Below, one piece after another: positions 8,678-17,144 of a stretch of 52,080 nt of DNA. This stretch comes from an uncultured Lachnospiraceae bacterium (GTDB taxonomy: Bacteria; Bacillota; Clostridia; Lachnospirales; Lachnospiraceae): positions 1 through 52,080 of the forward strand of contig CAMJHQ010000024.1 in assembly GCA_946405625.1 (NCBI GenBank). The letters are read 5' to 3'. Both the position numbers and the translations under genes were made by a program. Numbering within the stretch: position 1 is the first letter of the stretch; each line of letters starts with the position of its first letter. Below the pieces are notes generated by a model. It was not told the origin of the DNA. It did no database searches and was given only the letters and a program-made list of their open reading frames with translations.

Positions 8678-9850
8678 TTAAGTCAAACTGTTTAAAAGTG
8701 TTTTAATCTCATTCGATACAAAAATAATTTCTTCTTTTGTAATATTTGTACTAGAAGGAATATTTAAAATACAATCCCTATAAGTTACTGCTTTATCAAT
8801 TTCAAATGCATCACAATGCCTATAAGGCTTCTGCTCATTTATCAATCCCCATATAGCTCTCGTCTGTATTCCACACTTTTCAAGTTCTAAAATGATTTCC
8901 TTCATCGGTGTTTTTATTTTTTCTCTATTAATCTTGAGAGAATAAAACCATTTATTTGATAACGTCCCATCTCTGAATTGCATTAATCGTGCAAGATCAA
9001 AATTATCAAACTCTTTCTTATAAGTTTCATAATTGCTCTGTTTTCTATCAATAAACATCTGAAGTTCTTCCATCTGAGCAACTCCAAGCGCTGCTTGAAT
9101 ATTAGTCATCCGATAATTGTATCCAATTTCTTCATGCATATAAAAATGCGGATCATCCTTTGCTTGTGTCGACAAATATCTCATATGGTCAACAACATCT
9201 TTTTTCAAGGATGTTACTGCTCCTCCTCCGCCAGTAGTTATAATCTTGTTTCCATTAAAACTATATGCTCCAAAATCTCCTATTGTTCCTGCATATTTTC
9301 CTTTATACTTCCCTGAAGTATAATATGTACCTAACGCCTCTGTTGCATCCTCTATCACAATAATATTGTATTTCTCGGCAATTTCAGTTATGGCCTCCAT
9401 GTCTGCCATATTTCCAAAAACATGAACTACAACCATTGCTTTTACTGGTTTACCTTTATATTTCAGAACGCCATCAGAATAATCACATTCTTCCCGACAG
9501 AACTTTTGTAATTTCACCGGATCCATACATAAACTTTCATCGCAATCCATAAAAACCGGTTCTGCAAATTGATATCTTACCGGATTTACTGCTGCTATAA
9601 ATGTCAATGTTGGAACTATCACAACATCTCCAGGTTTCACCCCCGCTTCCACTAAGGAAAGATGTATTGCAGAAGTTCCTGATTGACAAGCCGCAACGTT
9701 TTCTACACAAAGAAAATTAGCTAAATCACTCTCCAACTGTGAGATATATGCTCCTCCTGTAGAAACCCATCCCTGCTCAATTGCATCATCTACATACTTT
9801 CTTTCATTTCCTTCAAAATTGGGAATTGATAAAGGAATAAACTTACTCAT
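8678..9850 (-). CDS. legC: LegC-type DegT aminotransferase
   Basis: 390 residues, a full-length PLP-dependent DegT/DnrJ/EryC1 aminotransferase. It should aminate C4 of the 4-keto-6-deoxy-N-acetylhexosamine nucleotide, with glutamate as usual donor. The opening IPLSIPNFEGNERKYVDDAI and GWVSTGG are characteristic of the LegC family. The PLP-binding aspartate lies in VIEDATEALGTYY (about 165-177), and the catalytic lysine is Lys202 in SFNGNKIITTGGGG. A clear AGGATT site precedes the ATG. It lies between the dehydratase (27 bases) and the acetyltransferase (16 bases), matching the order of reactions. Confidence 0.92.
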   Translation of the reverse strand: MSKFIPLSIPNFEGNERKYVDDAIEQGWVSTGGAYISQLESDLANFLCVENVAACQSGTSAIHLSLVEAGVKPGDVVIVPTLTFIAAVNPVRYQFAEPVFMDCDESLCMDPVKLQKFCREECDYSDGVLKYKGKPVKAMVVVHVFGNMADMEAITEIAEKYNIIVIEDATEALGTYYTSGKYKGKYAGTIGDFGAYSFNGNKIITTGGGGAVTSLKKDVVDHMRYLSTQAKDDPHFYMHEEIGYNYRMTNIQAALGVAQMEELQMFIDRKQSNYETYKKEFDNFDLARLMQFRDGTLSNKWFYSLKINREKIKTPMKEIILELEKCGIQTRAIWGLINEQKPYRHCDAFEIDKAVTYRDCILNIPSSTNITKEEIIFVSNEIKTLLNSLT

Positions 9851-9877
9851 CTTCTAATCCTACTATAAAAATCCAAA

Positions 9878-11086
9878 TCACATTTTTCCATCTAAAGATT
9901 TCCCTGTTTCTATATGTTCAAAATTCGGAAGATAATTACTCAATATCCTGACTATATCTTCTTTTGAAACAGTCAATTTATCAAACGCTTCATTTAATGA
10001 ATCAAATAATGTATTGATTTTTGTTTTGTCTGGAATCTCCTTTCCAGTGATAACTCCAAGCGAATAAAACCTATCTTCATCAATAAGCTCGTTTTCTGTA
10101 TAGAACTCTTCATATGGTTTCTCACCTGAAGTATCTGATTTTTGAAAAAATACTGGATATTCTTTTCCGCCCTGTTTCAATCCTGATGATTTAGCAATAG
10201 CCTCATCCTCAGATTCGCACTCAAAAACACTATATCCATTTTCTTTTAAAAGATTTCTCCCTATTTCATCAAACGTCATCATTTGAGACTCTTTTAGTTT
10301 CGGATAAAAAACCTCTCTGTTTTCACCTAACATACAAGCCAACATACATATCTGCCCACTTTCTTCAGGAGAAACAAAATATCTTCTAACATCCGATGGG
10401 CCTGATAAAGGCTGAAGCTTCTGAATTCTCTCCAAAAAACCAGCTGGTAAAGATCCATTTGAAAAAGCAACATTTGCAAACCTTGCTGTCTTTACAGGAA
10501 ATCTATCAGAGTAACTGAAAATAACATCTTCCATTATTCTTTTAGATGCCCCCATAATATTTACCGGATTTGCCGCCTTATCGGTAGATACACAAAAATA
10601 TACCTCTGGCGGAAAATCAGACAACAAATCAAGTAATCCTTTTGCGTTGAGTACATTATTTCTTATAAGAGCTTCTACAGAAAATATATCTTTTTCGGAT
10701 CTTACATGCTTATGCGCTGAAAAATTGCCTACAATATCAAAGCCCTTACGACTTATAAACATTTTTCTAAATACATTTGATTCAAATCCCATAGGATATG
10801 TAATAAACTCATCCGGAATATATGTATTCATAGATGATCTGATGTCTCGTGTTAATTCCGTCAGTGCATTTTCATTTGTGTCAACAACAACCAATGATTT
10901 AGGTTTGAAAGGTAATAACGCTTTTATAAATGATGAACCTATAGTACCAGCTCCACCAATAACGCAAATTGTCTTGTTTTGTATTTTTTTCTGCAATTTA
11001 TCTTTATTATCCCAGATATCATTGACAAACAAAGAACTATCTCTTTTAATAACAATTTTGCATATAAACTCACTTATGTCTATCAT
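9878..11086 (-). CDS. Nucleotide-sugar 4,6-dehydratase, CapD/FlaA1-like
   Basis: 402 residues of the extended SDR type (polysaccharide biosynthesis protein family). It should form the 4-keto-6-deoxy sugar nucleotide that starts the pathway. The Rossmann motif GGAGTIGSSF is at about 44-53, after an unusual 40-residue N-terminal extension. The catalytic region reads STDKAANPVNIMGASK (167-182), so Met replaces the usual Tyr of YxxxK. This is typical of WbpM/FlaA1/PseB dehydratases, not of the classical LegB. A longer frame exists, but its start overlaps the upstream gene. The ATG at 11086 has AGGTGA eight bases upstream. Residues from about 255 to 402 form a C-terminal domain with weak similarity to known ones. 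Confidence 0.85.
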   Translation of the reverse strand: MIDISEFICKIVIKRDSSLFVNDIWDNKDKLQKKIQNKTICVIGGAGTIGSSFIKALLPFKPKSLVVVDTNENALTELTRDIRSSMNTYIPDEFITYPMGFESNVFRKMFISRKGFDIVGNFSAHKHVRSEKDIFSVEALIRNNVLNAKGLLDLLSDFPPEVYFCVSTDKAANPVNIMGASKRIMEDVIFSYSDRFPVKTARFANVAFSNGSLPAGFLERIQKLQPLSGPSDVRRYFVSPEESGQICMLACMLGENREVFYPKLKESQMMTFDEIGRNLLKENGYSVFECESEDEAIAKSSGLKQGGKEYPVFFQKSDTSGEKPYEEFYTENELIDEDRFYSLGVITGKEIPDKTKINTLFDSLNEAFDKLTVSKEDIVRILSNYLPNFEHIETGKSLDGKM

Positions 11087-11099
11087 CGTTACATTCACC

Positions 11100-11795
11100 T
11101 CATAAAAACAGATCGTGATTATCAACAATACATTCTGCAAGCATAAAATCATATTCTGAATCAATATCAATGCTCCTATTAATAGGCATTACATAAGCGA
11201 AACTCCCCGATTGGTATAAATACTTATCATTTTTGAATCTTTCACAATTCACAATATATATTGCTCCATTCAATCTATAAAACTTACCATTTGTTTGGCG
11301 TTGTTTCATCTGATTTCGGGGAATAAAACCAGATAATTCCATATTATCTGATAAACGGCCTATCCACATCGGTGAATGTTCTGCTTCACAAACAGATACA
11401 ACTGCAAATGATGCCTTTTTACTATATATATCGTAAGCATTTACAATATCATCTTTATTTCTTAACGGTGATGTAGGCTGTAACAAACAGAATGACTCAA
11501 ACATCTGACCTTTATTCGAATAAAAATTTAACACCTCTTCCACAACATCCCATGTATCTGCTGAATCACTGGCGTTTTCTAAACAACGTAAAAATGGCAC
11601 TTTAGCCCCATATTGTTTTGCAATTTCTGCATATTGTTGTGAATCTGTTGAAACCATAATCTCATCAAATTGCATAGAGTTTATAGCAGCTTCTATAGTG
11701 TACGCAATTAAAGGTTTCCCACATAAATTTTTAATATTCTTATTCCTTACGCCTTTAGATCCACTTCTTGCTGGAATAATCGCTATATTCCCCAT
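11100..11795 (-). CDS. legF: CMP-nonulosonate cytidylyltransferase (LegF/NeuA type)
   Basis: 231 residues. It activates the nine-carbon acid with CTP to give the CMP-linked donor. The N-terminal IIPARSGSKGVRNKNIKNL is the signature nucleotide-binding loop of CMP-sialate synthetases and matches at residues about 5-23. The LQPTSPLRNKDDI segment (about 105-117) and DIDSEYDFMLAE near the C-terminus, which carry metal and substrate ligands, are also present. Length is that of the short NeuA/LegF/PseF form without an esterase domain. An AAAGGA site precedes the ATG. It is four bases after the amidotransferase gene and 13 bases before the dehydratase start. Confidence 0.93.
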   Translation of the reverse strand: MGNIAIIPARSGSKGVRNKNIKNLCGKPLIAYTIEAAINSMQFDEIMVSTDSQQYAEIAKQYGAKVPFLRCLENASDSADTWDVVEEVLNFYSNKGQMFESFCLLQPTSPLRNKDDIVNAYDIYSKKASFAVVSVCEAEHSPMWIGRLSDNMELSGFIPRNQMKQRQTNGKFYRLNGAIYIVNCERFKNDKYLYQSGSFAYVMPINRSIDIDSEYDFMLAECIVDNHDLFL

Positions 11796-11798
11796 AAT

Positions 11799-12956
11799 TT
11801 ATCCTTTCCAGATTGGATTACGCAATTCCCATACACCATTATTCTTTGTCCATATATGATCTGATCTCCAAGAATCTACAACTTCCCAGAATTTGTCCTC
11901 ATCAATATCACAATAATCTAAGAATGTTTTAAAATACTTTTCAGGAAATTCCCCATCGTATTTCTTAACTAATTCTATCCCCTCTTCTCTACTAATATAT
12001 CCATCTCTAATTTCATGTGCAGTATCAGCTGTAGCGCGACCAATTCCAAATTTAATAAATCCAAGCCAATAATGAAATCCATCAATCTCATCATCTAAAG
12101 ATGCAAAATTAGTATATGTACCAATTGATCTTTCTTCAGAAGGTTTAAATCCCGTATTTTTACAACAATACTCATAATTGTTTCTAGGATTCCACTTTGT
12201 GTAATATGACATAAAATGAATCTCTGTACCATTTTCCTTAATTTTTTCAAACTCAGGAGCCATATAAGGATATAAATCTTTTATATTAATACCATATTCC
12301 ATAAATTTTTCAGGTGGGATATTGGAAAAATAGTGTTTATTGTGATCGGTTATCTCTCTTGTTGGCGAATCTGCATTCTTCATATCACCGCCATATTCAA
12401 CTTCTCCGTTTTCTCCATACATAATAAGCGGAATATTATATGCAACACTAATTTTTAATGGAAAATTAGTCTGTCCATATATGAATGGTTGAAACGGATC
12501 CCCCATCAATTCAAAAGAAAGCTTTGTTAACAATCTTTTAACTTTTTGATTTGGTGAACCCAAAATATTATCGAAACCAGCTTCTATAAAATTTGCAAGA
12601 TTCCTCTTCCCAACTGGAGAATCAACTAATGATGCCCATGTAACCGTTAATGGATGCATACCATATTTTTCTTTTAACTGATGAGCTACAAAACTACCAT
12701 CTTTTCCACCTGAGCATGGTACTATTACATCATATGAGCCATCTTCCTTCCTAAAACGCTCACATAATTCTTTTAATTCTCTTTCTCGTTGTTCCCAATC
12801 TATAAATGATTGTTTTCTTTCTGCAAATCTGCATGCACTACATACACCTTCTTCATCAAATGTTATACGCGGTCTTTGATTTGACATTGTACATTTTTTA
12901 CAATATCTAATTTCCTTTGGAAGATTATACATTTTTTCAACATTTTTTTTATCCAT
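11799..12956 (-). CDS. N-acetyl sugar amidotransferase (PseA/PtmG/WbpG-like)
   Basis: 385 residues. This family uses a PP-loop ATP pyrophosphatase fold to turn an N-acetyl group on a sugar into an acetamidino group, as known for pseudaminic and legionaminic acid derivatives. The PP-loop is SGGKDGS at about 82-88. Four cysteines in two CxxC pairs (CKKC at 19-22, CSAC at 39-42) form a likely zinc site, and further cysteines occur at CC in the NYEYCCKN segment. A longer frame has no ribosome binding site, whereas the ATG at 12956 has AAGGAGAG just upstream. Some relatives need HisH/HisF-like ammonia-supplying partners. None is in the window. Confidence 0.88.
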   Translation of the reverse strand: MDKKNVEKMYNLPKEIRYCKKCTMSNQRPRITFDEEGVCSACRFAERKQSFIDWEQRERELKELCERFRKEDGSYDVIVPCSGGKDGSFVAHQLKEKYGMHPLTVTWASLVDSPVGKRNLANFIEAGFDNILGSPNQKVKRLLTKLSFELMGDPFQPFIYGQTNFPLKISVAYNIPLIMYGENGEVEYGGDMKNADSPTREITDHNKHYFSNIPPEKFMEYGINIKDLYPYMAPEFEKIKENGTEIHFMSYYTKWNPRNNYEYCCKNTGFKPSEERSIGTYTNFASLDDEIDGFHYWLGFIKFGIGRATADTAHEIRDGYISREEGIELVKKYDGEFPEKYFKTFLDYCDIDEDKFWEVVDSWRSDHIWTKNNGVWELRNPIWKG

Positions 12957-12966
12957 TTTACTCTCC

Positions 12967-13953
12967 TTATACTTCATGATACGTGTTCCAGCCATCTTCG
13001 CTACTAAACACACCACCTTTATCCATAATGGCATATAAATTAGCCATTTGAGCTTGTTTTTCTATATCAATAAGAATTGTTTTATCATCATCAAAAAACA
13101 ACCGTGTCTGGTAAAACAATCCAGGTTTAAACTCTTTATCCAACTTATCATCTATATTATAATCTACTATACTAACCGTTCCTTTTTCTTGAACTTTTAA
13201 CCGTTCTAATGGTTCAAAAATAAGTTTACGCTTTTTCGTTAAAACTTCTAATGACCAACGACCTGCACTTTCCCAATTTGCTTTATATGAAAACAACACA
13301 CCTTTTGTCGTTTTTCCCGCTCCCGCATATTTACTCGCTTTAGAATGCCATGGTAAACTACCCTCACAAAAACTGCATATCATATTGGGGATCCCACCAA
13401 GATAAAATGCAAGATCAACAACATGTGTAGAATTTGCCAAAAACCATTCTTCTAATTCTCCTGACGGAAAGTTATACTGAGAAATAACATGTCCCCATTC
13501 TGTAAACTCAAAATTAAAAGATGTAACTCCTCCATCTTCTTTTATCAATTCTTGAGCTTTCAGTACAGATGCATAGCATCTTCGATTGTACGCAACATAT
13601 ACATCTGCTTTTTTTTCTTTTGCCAAAAGTGATAATTCTTTCATTTCACATTGTGACATTCCTCCTGGTTTTTCTATCAATAATTTTTTTACTCCTATTT
13701 CAAGTAATCTTTTTGAAACACTAGCTAGATTCAAGGGATTAACAGCAACAATTGCATATTCTGGAATTTGAATACTTTTATTTTTATCTATTCCTCCTCG
13801 AAATACACTTACTCCCGTTTCTTTTTCACATTCGGAAGCTGATTCTTCGCCCCTTCCTATTACTGAAAACCTTTTATCCATCGCCTTCAAAACTTTAATA
13901 TATTCACGCGCCATTCCGCCAGCGCCAATAATCCATATATTATTCTCTTCCAT
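12967..13953 (-). CDS. Gfo/Idh/MocA family sugar oxidoreductase
   Basis: 328 residues. The N-terminal Rossmann fold shows IWIIGAGGMAREYIKVLK (about 5-22) and the family motif EKPGGMS at about 107-113, which holds the catalytic-region lysine. The C-terminal alpha/beta domain follows. These NAD(P)-dependent enzymes oxidise or epimerise sugars or sugar nucleotides. A TTG five codons earlier falls inside the ribosome binding site GAGGTG, so the ATG at 13953 is chosen. It is 10 bases before the amidotransferase. Its substrate cannot be read from the sequence. An extra tailoring step on the nonulosonate or its hexosamine precursor is the likely role. Confidence 0.82.
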   Translation of the reverse strand: MEENNIWIIGAGGMAREYIKVLKAMDKRFSVIGRGEESASECEKETGVSVFRGGIDKNKSIQIPEYAIVAVNPLNLASVSKRLLEIGVKKLLIEKPGGMSQCEMKELSLLAKEKKADVYVAYNRRCYASVLKAQELIKEDGGVTSFNFEFTEWGHVISQYNFPSGELEEWFLANSTHVVDLAFYLGGIPNMICSFCEGSLPWHSKASKYAGAGKTTKGVLFSYKANWESAGRWSLEVLTKKRKLIFEPLERLKVQEKGTVSIVDYNIDDKLDKEFKPGLFYQTRLFFDDDKTILIDIEKQAQMANLYAIMDKGGVFSSEDGWNTYHEV

Positions 13954-13970
13954 CTTTTTACACCTCAAAA

Positions 13971-14936
13971 TTATGTTATTGGACAGTAACCTGTTTTACT
14001 GCTATCTTTAATACTATATTTTAACGAAAATGCCTCTAATAGCGTTTTATGCCATTGTACAGTATCTTTATACTTCGTTAATCCACATTTCCCCTCTTTA
14101 ATAATCTCTAATACTATTTTGTCAGTCAACTGACTCTGATAAAATATAGGAAACTCATAAACTTGCGTACTACCATTTTGTGAAATCTTCATCGTTTGGT
14201 TCATTTCCGATATCGTTATTATACTGTTTTTACAAAATAATGTAAGACAATAATCAGATTCTCCCGTTTTTTCCGAATCAAATAGTATTCTAACCTTTTC
14301 ACCAATTTCACAAATGAGTTTTCCGGTAAACTCTACATATCCATTTCTTTTAGATTCTATAATCTCTTCATCCAACAAACTAGTATCTACTGTCAACTCA
14401 TCATATGTATCTAATAAAAATCCCATAACGTCAATAGTATGAATCACATTACACGCAAGCCCCCAATTGGATCCATAGAGCAATACATCTAATCTATCAT
14501 TGGGATTAATTCGTTTCTTTAATTCAATATACCCCGGATACATTCTACATGGACAATTTACATAGGCTTTAATACCATTTTTTTCAATTATCTGATTCAC
14601 CTCATCATAATCACAGATTTGTGGAAATAAAAACTTTTCAAAAATCACATATTTTATACTTACAGTACTTATCAATTGTTCAAAGATTTTCTTTCTAACA
14701 AGCGATGACGTTGCAATAATAGCGATATCAATTGCCTCTTTAAGATGATTTATATTTTCATAACATACAATATTTATAAACTTATTATGTTTGCTTTTTT
14801 CAAATTCTTTTGCTTTATTCAATGCCTCTGCATTTACATCTATCAAAAAAAGATTTATCTTATCATGTTCTAAATTCATCAATGATTGAAAATGTCTAAA
14901 ACCAATTCCTCCCACTCCTATTAATACAATATTCAT
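13971..14936 (-). CDS. Second Gfo/Idh/MocA-like oxidoreductase
   Basis: 321 residues. The N-terminus MNIVLIGVGGIGFRHFQSLM is a clear dinucleotide-binding fold. The FEKFLFPQ segment at about 99-106 stands where the EKP motif of the family is expected, so the proline is displaced and the motif is degenerate. The C-terminal domain is divergent from the neighbouring paralogue. The protein is low in GC and lies 17 bases upstream of the first oxidoreductase, with which it may act on the same substrate or as a heteromer. Function is an inference. Loss of the canonical EKP makes a changed reaction or a non-catalytic partner possible. Confidence 0.72.
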   Translation of the reverse strand: MNIVLIGVGGIGFRHFQSLMNLEHDKINLFLIDVNAEALNKAKEFEKSKHNKFINIVCYENINHLKEAIDIAIIATSSLVRKKIFEQLISTVSIKYVIFEKFLFPQICDYDEVNQIIEKNGIKAYVNCPCRMYPGYIELKKRINPNDRLDVLLYGSNWGLACNVIHTIDVMGFLLDTYDELTVDTSLLDEEIIESKRNGYVEFTGKLICEIGEKVRILFDSEKTGESDYCLTLFCKNSIITISEMNQTMKISQNGSTQVYEFPIFYQSQLTDKIVLEIIKEGKCGLTKYKDTVQWHKTLLEAFSLKYSIKDSSKTGYCPIT

Positions 14937-14973
14937 AACATGCTCCTTTTCAATATCACATAATCTTCAATAT

Positions 14974-15957
14974 CTAAAAGTCTGAATCTATAGAAAATCG
15001 TTTTATTCCTTTTCTTCTTAATATACACTTTTCACATATGGTTCCTTCATCTGATACTCCATCTAAAAAAAACGATCTATATAGTTTATACTTATCGCAT
15101 TCCCACGCCTTAACCAGATCTAATTCCTTTTTCAAATCATAAAACTCCACATCATCGTGATAGGCATCACAACAAGGAACCACCTTACCAAATGCATTGA
15201 TATACATTGTATCAAATAACATAGGACAAACAAATGATTCATCAATAGTATCTGAATCTTCATAAATTTGATATTCTCTTTTCATTTCTTCTATATCTTT
15301 TAATCCTGATAAAATAATAGGTATAAAAAGGATATCATCTACCAAATCTCCAAAAACTTTTTTTACATCTTCTATAACATATTGCGTTTTTTTAGTAACT
15401 ACACATGATAATGATATCGCCAAATCACTATTTCTTATATTTCTTTGATTAACTATATATTCAATATTCTTTTTAACTATTTCAAAATCATCTGTCTTAT
15501 GAATCATTCGATAGGTTTCAGAATCACCAGCATTAACGGAAAACCTTATACTATCTAAGCCTGCATCAATTAAAGCATCAATTTTATCATAATTTGCAAG
15601 TGTTCCATTTGTTGTAATAAATGTATAGCTAAAGCCTAATTGCTTAGAATACTTAATCACTTCAATTAAATCCTTATACAAGAACACTTCGCCTGCCAAA
15701 TAAAACCCTATTTCCTTTTTTCCGATTCCTTTCTCCCATGCTACTCTGAGTATTTTTTTCACAAACTCAATCGATAAAGCAGCAGGTTCTACCTTATTAA
15801 TTGCATATTCACCATGATATGGACAAAACACACATTTTTGATTACATGTATTGTTTAATTCAATATTTAATGACTGTGGTAATGGAGGTATTCTGCAATA
15901 ATGATTAACTATACCAAATCTTTCTTTCATATGTTCTTTCATAACTTTTTTACTCAT
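14974..15957 (-). CDS. Radical SAM / SPASM enzyme
   Basis: 327 residues. The radical SAM cluster motif is C38-x3-C42-x2-C45 in NTCNQKCVFCPYHGEY. A C-terminal SPASM-type auxiliary cluster region has cysteines in VPCCDAYHDD and CEKCILRR, plus one in VCPMLFD. Such enzymes generate a 5'-deoxyadenosyl radical to modify peptides, or dehydrogenate or epimerise small substrates including sugars. The ATG at 15957 has GGGGA 10 bases upstream; a TTG two codons earlier is less likely. There is no nearby precursor peptide, and it lies inside the sugar cassette, so a sugar substrate is more likely than a RiPP. This is an inference. Confidence 0.85.
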   Translation of the reverse strand: MSKKVMKEHMKERFGIVNHYCRIPPLPQSLNIELNNTCNQKCVFCPYHGEYAINKVEPAALSIEFVKKILRVAWEKGIGKKEIGFYLAGEVFLYKDLIEVIKYSKQLGFSYTFITTNGTLANYDKIDALIDAGLDSIRFSVNAGDSETYRMIHKTDDFEIVKKNIEYIVNQRNIRNSDLAISLSCVVTKKTQYVIEDVKKVFGDLVDDILFIPIILSGLKDIEEMKREYQIYEDSDTIDESFVCPMLFDTMYINAFGKVVPCCDAYHDDVEFYDLKKELDLVKAWECDKYKLYRSFFLDGVSDEGTICEKCILRRKGIKRFSIDSDF

Positions 15958-16005
15958 AATCAATTTATCCCCATTTAATTATCTAAAAAGTATTTTTTTG
16001 CCATA

Positions 16006-17073
16006 TCACATAACTTCTAATCTACGTATCATATTTTGCAGCTCATCTCTTTGTCCCATATCCATCCATCTATCTTCAGATATTGGAAACATTCCTAAAT
16101 TATATCTTTTTTCTATGCATACTTTAAATAAATCTGTAATTTGACATATTTCCCCATCTGGAATCAGATTTAAAAATTCTGGACTAAGAACATAAAATCC
16201 AGTATTTACAATTGCCGAAATATCGGGTTTTTCAACAATTGAAGATACTCTCCCCTCTTCATTTGTCTCTATCACCCCATATGATAAGGTAGTATTTTTA
16301 ATAGCCCCTACAATAGTTGCAATATTACAATTTTTTATATGAAAATCCATGATATCAGCATAATCAGCTTCAACCAAAATATCGCAATTAGTCATAAAGA
16401 ATGGCTTGTCATATTTACCTGAAAGCAATTTCAAGCCACCAGCAGTTCCTAAAAAATCTGTTTCATCATAAAACTCAATTTCAGCATCATATTCTAATTC
16501 TTTAAAATATGATTTAATAAAATGCTTTTTGTAGTTTACAATCATATCAAAATGACTACATCCCGCTTTTTTAAACCTATCCATAATATGTTCTGTTATA
16601 GTCTTTTCGCCAATAGGAATAAGCGGCTTGGGTAATACATTTGTATAAGGTGCTAGACGTGTTCCTTTTCCACCTGCCATAATAACAACTGGCGCATTAA
16701 CTTCATGAAACATTGGAGTACGTCTATTCTCCTGAAAACATATATCTATAATAACATTATCTTCAGAAATAATTGGTACTGACCGTACCATTTTCTCACG
16801 CATAATACTAAATGCATTATTCTTTTCAAAAAAATATAACTTTATAGGATTTCTTTTCATTATATCTTTTGCTTTAGCATCTAGGTTATGAGACTTAATA
16901 ATTGATCGTCTAACGTCTCCATCAGTTATTGTCCCCAGTAAATGTTTTTCATCATCACATACGTAAACAATACCTTGTCCGTTTTTCTCAATCTGTTTCA
17001 TTATCTGAATGATTGTCATCTCCGTAGATACAATATATTCATTTATATTCATATTTTTTATAATGTATTTCAC
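16006..17073 (-). CDS. CBS-domain sugar-1-phosphate nucleotidyltransferase (PtmE/LegX-like)
   Basis: 355 residues. Residues about 1-118 are a tandem CBS pair (GTITDGDVRRSIIKS at about 47-61). Residues about 127-355 are a nucleotidyltransferase with MAGGKGTRLAPYTNVLPKPL at 132-151 and the metal-binding TNCDILVEADY at about 228-238. The same fusion in Campylobacter (PtmE) makes GDP-glucosamine for the GDP-linked legionaminic acid route, so this gene suggests a GDP- rather than UDP-linked pathway. The CBS pair may regulate it by nucleotide binding. The start is uncertain: GTG at 17073 has an AGGGGG site about 15 bases away, and an ATG seven codons later has none. Confidence 0.85.
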   Translation of the reverse strand: MKYIIKNMNINEYIVSTEMTIIQIMKQIEKNGQGIVYVCDDEKHLLGTITDGDVRRSIIKSHNLDAKAKDIMKRNPIKLYFFEKNNAFSIMREKMVRSVPIISEDNVIIDICFQENRRTPMFHEVNAPVVIMAGGKGTRLAPYTNVLPKPLIPIGEKTITEHIMDRFKKAGCSHFDMIVNYKKHFIKSYFKELEYDAEIEFYDETDFLGTAGGLKLLSGKYDKPFFMTNCDILVEADYADIMDFHIKNCNIATIVGAIKNTTLSYGVIETNEEGRVSSIVEKPDISAIVNTGFYVLSPEFLNLIPDGEICQITDLFKVCIEKRYNLGMFPISEDRWMDMGQRDELQNMIRRLEVM

Positions 17074-17144
17074 AAGAAATACAATATACCCCCTCTCTCT
17101 AATTAAATTTGCTCATAATACAATCAATCGTTACATAATTAACG

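Noticed and set aside
11087-11170. Longer N-terminus of the dehydratase
   Set aside because: It overlaps the upstream gene by 71 bases, has no ribosome binding site, and a good site precedes the ATG at 11086.
14974-15957. A RiPP maturase (SPASM enzyme with precursor peptide)
   Set aside because: No small precursor frame is seen beside it, and all neighbours are sugar genes.
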